A stretch of DNA of 64,000 bases from Verrucomicrobiota bacterium (GTDB taxonomy: Bacteria > Verrucomicrobiota > Verrucomicrobiia > Verrucomicrobiales > DEV007). Below, one piece after another: positions 55,301-62,565 of the stretch. The notes under the pieces were generated by a model. That model worked only from the letters and a program-made list of their open reading frames with translations, did no database searches and had not been told where the DNA came from. The translations under genes were made by a program, and so were the position numbers. The stretch spans positions 1 through 64,000 of the forward strand of contig JAJRVS010000222.1 in assembly GCA_024277195.1 (NCBI GenBank). Reading direction: 5' to 3'. Numbering within the stretch: position 1 is the first letter of the stretch; every line of letters begins with the position of its first letter.

Positions 55301-58300
55301 TTTCAAGGTTGAACGCTTTATACTCGACCTCTGGGAAAGCCGCCAGTTTCTGCTGCGCCGGCAGGAAGAAACCTGCCGAAACGTCGGTAAATATATAGCT
55401 GTGAAGATTGCGTTCCAGCTGAGGCAAAATGTATGCCGCCAAACCACCGGTTCCCGCACCCACTTCAAGAATACGCAAACCACGTCCTTCCGGAAGACGG
55501 CGCGCAGCTTCCTGCACCCCGGCAGCCATACCGGTCATCCAGTGACTGGAAAACAAACCATCACCATAAAACTGCTCCAACAAGTCAGCACCAGGACCTC
55601 CGAAAAGAACTTGCACCGCGTCTTTTTCACCCGTCAGGATCGGACCGAAATCCGCTCCGGTGGTGGCACAGATCATCCCCTCCGGCAAATGCCCAGGATG
55701 ATTGATCAGGAAACTTTTCAATGCCGCTTCGGAGGATTGGGCAGCTTCATCAAAAGCAGGCAAAGCCGTCCAGCCTTCTCCGGCAGCTTCAACCAATCCG
55801 CGTTTGGCCAGCTTGTCCATCAGACGCTTGAACACCGGACGCATCAACTCGGTGACCTTGAGTGAATCAGCGGAAAATGTTGCTGCCGTTTTGGCGTTAA
55901 CCCCCATCTCACGCATACCATTGGCGATCTGTGCCGCAGCCAGAACATCCTCCTCCGCCATCACCTTGATCAACTTGTCACGACCGCGCATGTCCAGCAC
56001 TTCATTGAGTGCGGTCTCCACGGTTTTACTCAAATCTTGCAACGGCATGGACTCCAGGGCTTTGGGCTGGGCCGCCGCATCCGAACGTTCCCAATCCACA
56101 TGGTAAACCACATCGCGTCCACCACCGGAAGCTCCCGAACGCCTAACCGAACTCATCGCCACGGCGCGGAAACCGTCAACCAGCACACAAGGGCTACCCG
56201 ACTCATCATACAAGCCAATCCGGCCTTCGATCAGTTCTTCGTTGCAGGTCAAAACCTCGGCCCGCACCCGACTGGTCGCACCCGGAGATTTGACATACAA
56301 AATACGATCAAAACGAACCGGCAGTTTCATCCCCGCCTTGCGATCCTCAATGGTTTGTGCTCCAGCAGAAAAGACGTGCAACGCCCCGTCCAGAATAACT
56401 GGGTGCAAGGCATATTCACCAACACGTTTGGCGCTGGCTTCGGACATCTTCACCACTCCGGACGACTTGCCATTACTGGCATTCAACTCTTTGACCGGCT
56501 TGAACTCGTCGCCGTATCGCAAACCGAGGTTCGCCATGTATTCGTAAAATTCATCTGCAGGAACCGATGCCAGATCATCCCCCGGAGCTTCCCAATCAGA
56601 CTCCGTGAAGGAGGACTCCACCCGCTCCGAGCGCAGGTAACCCACCACATGGACGGACCATGTGTCCGAAGGCTCAAAACAACTCTGAATCAAAAACGTG
56701 CGCTCATTCGGATCATAACTCAGCTCCAGAATCAACCCCACCGGCGGATCGGACATGATCAAAGGCTTGCGAATATCCAAACCTTCGATCGCAAAAGGAC
56801 GACCTTCAAAAATCTCGATCCCGGCTTCCAGAACCATGTCGATAAAAGCAGCCGCAGGGAAAACCACATGGCTGTCCACTTTATGATCACGAAGATAAGC
56901 CATGTGACGCTCATCGAGACGAGTGGTCCAGGTAGGCGTCGCACGTGGCGTGCGGGTATCAAGCAAACCTTTGCCACCGGGAGCCAGACGACTGTCGCGC
57001 AGCTCTCCAGCTTCATGCCACCAACGCTCCATATTCCAGGCATAAGTCGGCAGAGTCAGCAAATGACGCGATGGCGTCATCGCCGCAAAATCCATCACCA
57101 CACCCAAACGATGCAGTTCGAGAGCGGCTTCGAGAGCCGAAGCATACTCGCGCTCACGACGAGCCGAGGCTACCACCGTCGATTTGTTCTCACTATCAGC
57201 AAGGCACTCCTTGATCGAAATCGCCAAAGCCGGATGAGCGCTGATCTCCAGCCACACATCCACTCCAAACTCATCCACAGCTCCTACCGCAGAAACAAAT
57301 TGCACCGGTTGGCGAATGCCTCGCGCCCAGTGATTAGCGGTGACGTCTTTGCCGTCACAACGCTCTCCGGTCACCGTGCTAAAAAATGGCACCGTTTCTT
57401 CCTGCGGAGTGAAATCTGCCAGCGCTTTTTCCAAAGCATCAGCGGCAGGTTGCATCAAAGCGTGATGGAAAGGATGATCCACTTTCACAAAACGCGCAAA
57501 AATCTCTTCAGCTTCCAGCTCTTCCTGAATCAGTTTCAGAGCCGCTTCCGGTCCGGACAAAGTCAAAGATTGCGGGCCGTTGAAAGCGGCAATGCTCACC
57601 GAAGCGTCGTGCTTGTTGATCAATTCCTCCGCTTTCTCCTTAGTGACCGCTATCGCCAACATCGTGCCTTCTCCACGCGCACACTCATTCATCAACTGTG
57701 CCCGCAGCACGATCACCCGCGCGCCTTCTTCCATCGTCAAAATTCCTGCCAGGCAGGCCGCGGCAATTTCGCCCACACTGTGACCGGTGATCGCAGCAGG
57801 TTGAACCCCCCACGATTTCCACAACTCACACAGCGCATACTGCATCGCAAAAATAGCTGGCTGACCAATCGCCGTTTGTTTCAAACGGGAGTCTTCCTCA
57901 TCGCGTGCCAATTCCTCAAGCAGCGAAAACTGTGCATGAGGGTCCATCGCCGCCGCACAAGCTTCCATCGCCTCGCGAAATACCGGCTCGCTCGCCATCA
58001 GTTCCCGTCCCATGCCCCACCACTGAGGCCCCTGACCACTCATGATAAAACCCACTCGAACCGGATGTTCCGGTGCCGGAGTAAACGAATCACGCAAAGT
58101 GGTGCCGTTTTCCTCTTCGACGTGAGCACGCAGCTCCTCCACCAACTCGGCCGCCGAAGTGACCACTGCCGTCAGGCGATACGCGTGTTGGTTACGTCGT
58201 GCCCCCAGCGTGAACACCAGGTCACCCAATAAAGTATCACTTCCCTCACTCACATCCTGGGCTTCCACCCAGTCAGCCAGACCACTCGCCGCCGCTTTCA

Positions 58301-59684
58301 GCGACTCTTCCGAACGAGCAGAAAGCATCACCGGCCAAGATTTGGCCGATTTCTCAGAAGCTTTGCGTTTGGTCTCCTGAGCCGGAGGCTGTTCCAGAAT
58401 GATGTGCGCATTCGCCCCACCAAAACCAAAAGAGTTGATTCCCACCAGACGCGGTCCGTCACCATTGGTTTTAGGAAAATCCTCGGTTTCAACCGGCACC
58501 CGCAGTTTGCACTCGTCAAAATCGATGTGCTCACTGGGTTTCTCGAAATGCAAACTCGGCGGAATCTGTCCGCGCTCGACCACCAAAGCCGCCTTGATCA
58601 GACCCGCTACACCCGCAGCCGTCTCCAAGTGTCCCAGGTTGGATTTGACCGAACCAATCGCCAATGGTTCATCAGCAGAACGATCCTCACACAAAGCACC
58701 TGCCAAAGCATGAGCCTCGATCGGATCCCCCACTGCCGTTCCTGTGCCGTGAGCTTCAACGTAACCGATAGTGCTCGGATCAACCCCCGCATCCTTACAG
58801 GCATCTTTCACCAAGCGTCGTTGCGCGTCTTCACCGGGCAGTGAAATCCCGTTGGTGTGACCGTCCTGGTTGGTCGAAGTACCACTGATCACCGCATAAA
58901 TCTGATCTCCGTCAGCGACGGCTTTGGAAAGCGGTTTCAATAAAACCATGCCCGCACCTTCACCACGCACAAAACCATTGGCCGAAGCATCAAACGCCCG
59001 GCATTGACCACTGGGCGAAAGCATTCCCGCCTGGGAAAAGCCGATAAAACCGTCCGGAGTGATCATCACCGTCACCCCACCGGCCAAAGCCATGTCGCAG
59101 CGACCTTTCAAAAGTTCCTCACAAGCCGCGTGCGTCGCACTGAGCGCCGACGAACAAGCCGTATCCATAGCGATACTTGGTCCAATCAGGTTCAAGCAAT
59201 ATGAAATCCGGTTGGCCGCGATACTGTGCGCATTTCCAGTTGGAGAATGGGGACTGATGCCCGTTCTATCCGTCGCACTTCCCTGGATGCTCTGGTAATC
59301 CGTATGTGAAATACCGGCGAACACGCCGATATTAGTGCCATTCTCAAAATCAAGTATAACCCCAGCGTCTTCGATCGCTTCATAAGCCGTCTCCAGCAAC
59401 AAACGCTGCTGCGGGTCGATATACGGAGCTTCACGCGGTGAAATTCCAAAAAATTGCGGATCAAATTGATCAATGCCTTCAATAAAGCCACCCCACTTAG
59501 CGATCGTTTTGCCAGCCAAACCAGGCTCGGCATCATAAAAACGCTCCGCATTCCAGCGATCTGAAGGCACCTCCACCACCGCATTTCCACCCTTCAGCAA
59601 AAAATCCCAGTAAGATTCCACATCATTCAGCTTGCCGGGAAAGCGGCAGCCCATTCCAATGATAGCAATTTTTTCTTTGTCCAT
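52347..59684 (-). CDS. Giant type I polyketide synthase (KS-AT-DH-MT-ER-KR)
   Basis: 2445 residues. KS (about 5-430) has DTACSSALS (Cys177), VEAHGTGT and NLGHLETAAG; AT (about 545-860) has GHSVGE (Ser636) and the HPFH specificity motif; DH (about 905-1190) has DHKVDSHVVFP (His934, with Ser where Gly is usual) and HPVILDGALH; C-methyltransferase (about 1360-1530) has EVGAGTGG; ER (about 1850-2130) has LVHAGAGGVGM; KR (about 2175-2370) has YLITGGFGGFG and GNYSAANAF. All reductive domains look intact, so a reduced, methyl-branched chain is predicted. The ACP lies beyond an in-frame TAA. The order parallels fungal highly reducing PKSs. Confidence 0.95.
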   Translation of the reverse strand: MDKEKIAIIGMGCRFPGKLNDVESYWDFLLKGGNAVVEVPSDRWNAERFYDAEPGLAGKTIAKWGGFIEGIDQFDPQFFGISPREAPYIDPQQRLLLETAYEAIEDAGVILDFENGTNIGVFAGISHTDYQSIQGSATDRTGISPHSPTGNAHSIAANRISYCLNLIGPSIAMDTACSSALSATHAACEELLKGRCDMALAGGVTVMITPDGFIGFSQAGMLSPSGQCRAFDASANGFVRGEGAGMVLLKPLSKAVADGDQIYAVISGTSTNQDGHTNGISLPGEDAQRRLVKDACKDAGVDPSTIGYVEAHGTGTAVGDPIEAHALAGALCEDRSADEPLAIGSVKSNLGHLETAAGVAGLIKAALVVERGQIPPSLHFEKPSEHIDFDECKLRVPVETEDFPKTNGDGPRLVGINSFGFGGANAHIILEQPPAQETKRKASEKSAKSWPVMLSARSEESLKAAASGLADWVEAQDVSEGSDTLLGDLVFTLGARRNQHAYRLTAVVTSAAELVEELRAHVEEENGTTLRDSFTPAPEHPVRVGFIMSGQGPQWWGMGRELMASEPVFREAMEACAAAMDPHAQFSLLEELARDEEDSRLKQTAIGQPAIFAMQYALCELWKSWGVQPAAITGHSVGEIAAACLAGILTMEEGARVIVLRAQLMNECARGEGTMLAIAVTKEKAEELINKHDASVSIAAFNGPQSLTLSGPEAALKLIQEELEAEEIFARFVKVDHPFHHALMQPAADALEKALADFTPQEETVPFFSTVTGERCDGKDVTANHWARGIRQPVQFVSAVGAVDEFGVDVWLEISAHPALAISIKECLADSENKSTVVASARREREYASALEAALELHRLGVVMDFAAMTPSRHLLTLPTYAWNMERWWHEAGELRDSRLAPGGKGLLDTRTPRATPTWTTRLDERHMAYLRDHKVDSHVVFPAAAFIDMVLEAGIEIFEGRPFAIEGLDIRKPLIMSDPPVGLILELSYDPNERTFLIQSCFEPSDTWSVHVVGYLRSERVESSFTESDWEAPGDDLASVPADEFYEYMANLGLRYGDEFKPVKELNASNGKSSGVVKMSEASAKRVGEYALHPVILDGALHVFSAGAQTIEDRKAGMKLPVRFDRILYVKSPGATSRVRAEVLTCNEELIEGRIGLYDESGSPCVLVDGFRAVAMSSVRRSGASGGGRDVVYHVDWERSDAAAQPKALESMPLQDLSKTVETALNEVLDMRGRDKLIKVMAEEDVLAAAQIANGMREMGVNAKTAATFSADSLKVTELMRPVFKRLMDKLAKRGLVEAAGEGWTALPAFDEAAQSSEAALKSFLINHPGHLPEGMICATTGADFGPILTGEKDAVQVLFGGPGADLLEQFYGDGLFSSHWMTGMAAGVQEAARRLPEGRGLRILEVGAGTGGLAAYILPQLERNLHSYIFTDVSAGFFLPAQQKLAAFPEVEYKAFNLEKTPEEQGFDEGPFDFIVGTNVLHAVADVTESVKNLHEMLAPGGTLLFMDLATPQLWTEMTFGLTSGWWSFTDRDLRPDQPLISRETWAKVLENSGFEEVTTLPGLLGPEGGEGQVGIMGRKAWDGKAPVRIAKKPSEETEEGEETEAVETPEEPEASSWVIFADEEGVGASLAQNLKSEGKECRVVTQAGAFADKGEGAFEMNPKNPEDWTKLFESWTAEDRPQRFVYMWTIDEKIAEDGKDALIGTDSMLHFSHALDQFYPTGGCRVDHITRGGQPAGRDQGPVTVSQGPAIGLFRVVLSEHPNIPCQGVDLPTHVSADDAEVLLAELRSPNTDREVALRGEARYSQRLTRGLAIDEKILPPDVSLRLESRERGILDSLKFTAFANEECAAGEVLIKVKAAGMNFRDVLKALALYPAETADARMYGDEVAGEVVAIGEGVDSVAVGDQVFGLAVFGLATHTLARAADVTLIPEGVTHEEAATLPVVFMTSWHALKHAARLRKGEWILVHAGAGGVGMAAIQIAHHLGANVIASAGSAVKRDMLKTLGVAEVIDSRKGDFAEQVMELTNRRGVDVVLNALAAEAIPMGLSCLAESGRFIEIGKRDIYQNSKLPLFSLRRNASFHVIAMDAIFAGDEDLTRELLKEVVDLVKEGALTALPFRTFPACRVDAAFRLMAAGKHIGKVVIAFADPFVHRVGEALHKDFTVSAEATYLITGGFGGFGRVLAKWLVESGARHLTLTSRQGAATKGAPEFIAELKELGVETLAVAADVGSAESVKGIFKEVEATGRPLKGVFHLAMVIDDAPLGDLNADRMKAVMEPKALGAWLLHEGTAKMDLDAFVMFSSISSIFGNPAQGNYSAANAFIDALTHHRHSLGLPSLGVNWGVLGGEGYVARNEKVAEFLEKQGTSSIEPNEVTGLLEAFLDADVAQAAAIRVDWAKWRKSFRSMQENPLLERIFAGGVEADESSSGAGDWRVKIESADPD

Positions 59685-60042
59685 TTGAACCAGATATATT
59701 TTATCGTTTCCTTATGCTCCCTCTTCTAGACAGAACACAAAACAGCAACTTCAATTTCAGAGCATAATTTAAGCCGGATTGAATAGTAGAACTACACAAA
59801 ACTGCACGCTACTCCCATCACAGCTTGTAACTGTTGAGGAAGAAGTCAGGAATTCGCACAGGATAGAACCTTTTGCAAGCACCTGTTGAGGAAAAAACGC
59901 CCCTTCATCCATCCCATGGCTCGCTTGCCCACCCCTGCTTACAAACACCAGTGCTGTCACCTTGACACGCCCTTCTGCTGTATTAGCTTGAAAAATACTT
60001 TTTTATGAAAAATATATGCGCTTCGTGTCGCTATTTCGTTAT
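59685..60042. other. Divergent intergenic region between PKS and CHI-like gene
   Basis: About 360 bp without a supported ORF. It contains two direct CTGTTGAGGAA repeats (near 59831 and 59883) of unknown meaning and, on the plus strand, TTGAAA (59988) with an AT-rich AATATA region 17 bp later as a weak promoter candidate for the CHI-like gene. Confidence 0.45.
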
Positions 60043-60642
60043 ATGAAATCAACCAGACGTCACCCTTGGCCTCACATCCTCGCTTTCACTTTCACTCTGC
60101 TGCTCATCAGCCTCTCGGCGCCAACGACCCGAGCGGAGCATGTCAAAGGCATTCTGCTACCTGAGATTGTTGCCATTGATAAAAACAAGCTTTACCTGAA
60201 CGGCACCGCCGTCCGCTCCAAGTGGGGGTTTAATGTCTACGTCATTGTCCTCTACCTGACCGAGAAAAACCACGATGCAAAAACGATCTTGGCCAATCGT
60301 GACCCAAAACGCATCCACATCACCATGTTACACGGTGTTAGCAAAAAACGCTTCGTCTCTACCATCGAGAAGAACATAGATGTGAATTTCACCAAGGCCG
60401 AAAAAGAAAAATTCGCCCAACACTTAAAAGACTTCATGAAATGCTTTCATGGCGGCTCCTCACTGGTGGAATACAGCACGATCAATATAGATTTTCTGCC
60501 AGGGGAAGGAATGCGCGTGGAGGTTGATGGTAAATTGTTGAATACCATCCCCGATGACGATTTCTACCACGCCATCATGCGCCTGTGGATCGGCCAACCC
60601 CCGCAGGAATCATTAAAAACCGGCCTAGTTGGCAGCGATTAG
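60043..60642 (+). CDS. Secreted chalcone isomerase-like protein
   Basis: 199 residues from the ATG at 60043, chosen over one at 60016 because it gives a compact signal peptide (HILAFTFTLLLISLSAPTTRA). The domain matches bacterial chalcone-isomerase-like proteins: LYLNGTAVRSKWGFNVYVIVLYLTEKNHDAKTILANRDPKRIHITMLHGVS and VDGKLLNTIPDDDFYHAIMRLWIGQPP. These secreted relatives lack proven enzyme activity and probably bind hydrophobic ligands such as fatty acids. It is divergent from the PKS cluster, so a lipid-ligand role would fit, as inference only. Confidence 0.82.
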   Translation: MKSTRRHPWPHILAFTFTLLLISLSAPTTRAEHVKGILLPEIVAIDKNKLYLNGTAVRSKWGFNVYVIVLYLTEKNHDAKTILANRDPKRIHITMLHGVSKKRFVSTIEKNIDVNFTKAEKEKFAQHLKDFMKCFHGGSSLVEYSTINIDFLPGEGMRVEVDGKLLNTIPDDDFYHAIMRLWIGQPPQESLKTGLVGSD

Positions 60643-60862
60643 TTGAGCACAAGCACAAACAAACCTGCAAAGCTCTGATAACTTCCATCCCACCCACTCG
60701 ACATTTTTTGCCGTGCCGCATAAAATTATCTCCTGAATCATTTTCTCTTTCCCATCAGTGAAATCAGTGCCCATCAGTGGTTACATTTCTTTATCGTGCC
60801 ACTTGAATTTCCCTTAAATTACTTTTCCTATAAATAACGTATTAATAATACACTTCTCTCTC
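60643..60862. other. 220-bp intergenic stretch with a dispersed repeat
   Basis: Holds the CACTGAT repeat at 60751-60800 and an AT-rich segment just before the next gene. No ORF or terminator is supported. Confidence 0.5.
60751..60800. repeat. CACTGAT-type repeat with shared tail
   Basis: Minus strand CACTGAT-GGG-CACTGAT-TT-CACTGAT; on the plus strand it is followed by ATTTCTTTATCGTG, as at 43206-43219. This is one of six positions of the family in the window. Confidence 0.75.
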
Positions 60863-62503
60863 ATGCAGAAACCACTCCATCAATTACTTGTTTTAATCCT
60901 CTGCCTCCTGCTGCCTGCCTGTAGCCATTATTCCAAGGCCAGACTGCGCCCGATATCCAAGGTAACGGTCACCGCCGAGCAAAAAGATCTATACAAATCT
61001 ACAAAAAGGTTCTCTAAACAACCACACAAACAGCTCGCCCTTTATCTCGACGCCGCCAATGCGGCACGTTTGCGCCTGGTGACCCACCCCCAGAATACCG
61101 TTGCCCTGGTCGACTACAACTTCGCCACCTCCCGCATCGTGGAAATCATCAGCGAGGCCAATCTGCGCCCATGGGAAAACCCACTCGGCTGTGAATCCGA
61201 TACCAGCGGTCAATGGAGCCTCAGTCTCAAACCCGCGCACCAGCGCCAAGCTGACAATCTAAACCTCTATCAGTTAAGCTCGGCCGACCGCTACGACTTC
61301 AAAGGCAAACTGGTCGGCGAACATATATTAAAAGAAGGCCTGGGAGCCCCCGTCATTGCTATCGCCAAAGATGCCAGTTTAAAAGAATTCAGTAAGTATG
61401 CCAAACAGGGCTTGCCGATGTTCTATGGCTTGACCGCCGTGATCCAATTCAAAGGGCGCAACTGCGAATTGCAATTGATCGACCCCCTGGCAAAAGAAAA
61501 CGTATCTTTCAATGGCCGCAGCTACCCGCTCGCGGCTGATTTCCAAGCACCACTGGCTTTGACTCTGGCTGACCTGGATCTGAAGAAAGTCGAACTGTCC
61601 GGTATGTTCTCACCCAGCAAACACGAAAACTCCGCGCGCCTGGCTCAGCTCCAACCTTACGACCCATCCAAAACCCCGGTTCTCTTCATTCATGGACTGG
61701 GCAATTCTCCTGCCACCTGGGCCCCGATGATCAACTATCTGAGAAACGACGAGCAGGTTCGCAGACGCTACCAATTTTGGTTTTTCAGCTATCCCACAGG
61801 CGTTCCCTACCCTACCAACGCCGCTATTTTACGCACCCAACTTGACCAGATGAAAAAGAGATACCCCGGCCACAAAGACATCTTAGTCGTCGCGCACAGC
61901 CTGGGTGGCAACATCACCCGCTTGCTGATCACCGACTCGGGAATGAAACTGTGGGACAAATATTTCGCCCAGGACCCCAGCGATATCCCCTTCCACGAGG
62001 ATACCCGTAAATTTCTCAGTGAATCCCTCATCTTCAAAGCACGCAACGACATATCACGAGTCATTTTCGCTTCCTCCTCCCTGCGCGGCAGCAATGACGC
62101 CACCAATTTTGTCGGCCGCATGGGAGCCAAGCTGATCGGCAACCCGCTCGCCGAAGATCAAATCACCGAAGAAACACTGGAATACCTGCGCCCGGAAGCC
62201 AAAGCCATGGGCAAAAAACACCTTCCCAACAGCGTCGAAATTTTGAACCCGGAGAGCCCGTTCCTTTTATCCGTCAATGCCCTGCCGATCAAACCCGGCA
62301 TCCCCTACCACTCACTCATCGGTGACCGCGGCAAAGGCGGCAACCTCGATCACACCAAACCGCAAAGCAGTGATGGCATCGTCCCTTACTGGAGCAGCCA
62401 CCTCGACGGTGCCCAAAGCGAATTGGTCATCCCCAGCGAGCACTGGAGCATCCTCCACCCCCTCGGCATGGCCGAAGTGAAACGCATCCTGAAAAAATAC
62501 TGA
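60863..62503 (+). CDS. Alpha/beta-hydrolase lipoprotein, copy 1
   Basis: 546 residues. The lipoprotein signal ends LPAC (Cys at about residue 20). The first 250 residues are a domain without recognised motif; the hydrolase follows with VLFIHGLGNSPATWAPMI (oxyanion strand), VVAHSLGGNITRLL (nucleophile Ser in GxSxG-type AHSLGG) and the late DGIVPYWSSHL and SEHWSILHP segments that supply the acid and His. It is probably an outer-membrane-anchored lipase or esterase. A paralogue follows in tandem. Confidence 0.85.
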   Translation: MQKPLHQLLVLILCLLLPACSHYSKARLRPISKVTVTAEQKDLYKSTKRFSKQPHKQLALYLDAANAARLRLVTHPQNTVALVDYNFATSRIVEIISEANLRPWENPLGCESDTSGQWSLSLKPAHQRQADNLNLYQLSSADRYDFKGKLVGEHILKEGLGAPVIAIAKDASLKEFSKYAKQGLPMFYGLTAVIQFKGRNCELQLIDPLAKENVSFNGRSYPLAADFQAPLALTLADLDLKKVELSGMFSPSKHENSARLAQLQPYDPSKTPVLFIHGLGNSPATWAPMINYLRNDEQVRRRYQFWFFSYPTGVPYPTNAAILRTQLDQMKKRYPGHKDILVVAHSLGGNITRLLITDSGMKLWDKYFAQDPSDIPFHEDTRKFLSESLIFKARNDISRVIFASSSLRGSNDATNFVGRMGAKLIGNPLAEDQITEETLEYLRPEAKAMGKKHLPNSVEILNPESPFLLSVNALPIKPGIPYHSLIGDRGKGGNLDHTKPQSSDGIVPYWSSHLDGAQSELVIPSEHWSILHPLGMAEVKRILKKY

Positions 62504-62531
62504 TTGAAAGCCCCCTCGCTGTGATCTTGAC

Positions 62532-62551
62532 TAAAGGCCTCACAGCCTTTA
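62532..62551. other. Stem-loop between tandem hydrolase genes
   Basis: TAAAGGC-CTCACA-GCCTTTA is a perfect 7-bp stem with a 6-base loop, 14 bp before the next ATG. It is followed by A and not T on the plus strand, so it is not an intrinsic terminator; it may affect translation or mRNA stability. Confidence 0.4.
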
Positions 62552-62565
62552 AAAATGGGGCAGCC

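Noticed and set aside
56037-58232. 731-codon plus-strand open frame opposite the PKS
   Set aside because: It is the antisense shadow of the AT-DH region of the PKS. The translation is rich in Arg, His and Gln, shows no domain, and the opposite strand has clear catalytic motifs throughout.
52347-59684. DH domain as inactive because HxxxG reads HxxxS
   Set aside because: The catalytic His and the Asp of HPVILDGALH are present, and the Gly position varies in active domains, so no inactivation can be claimed.
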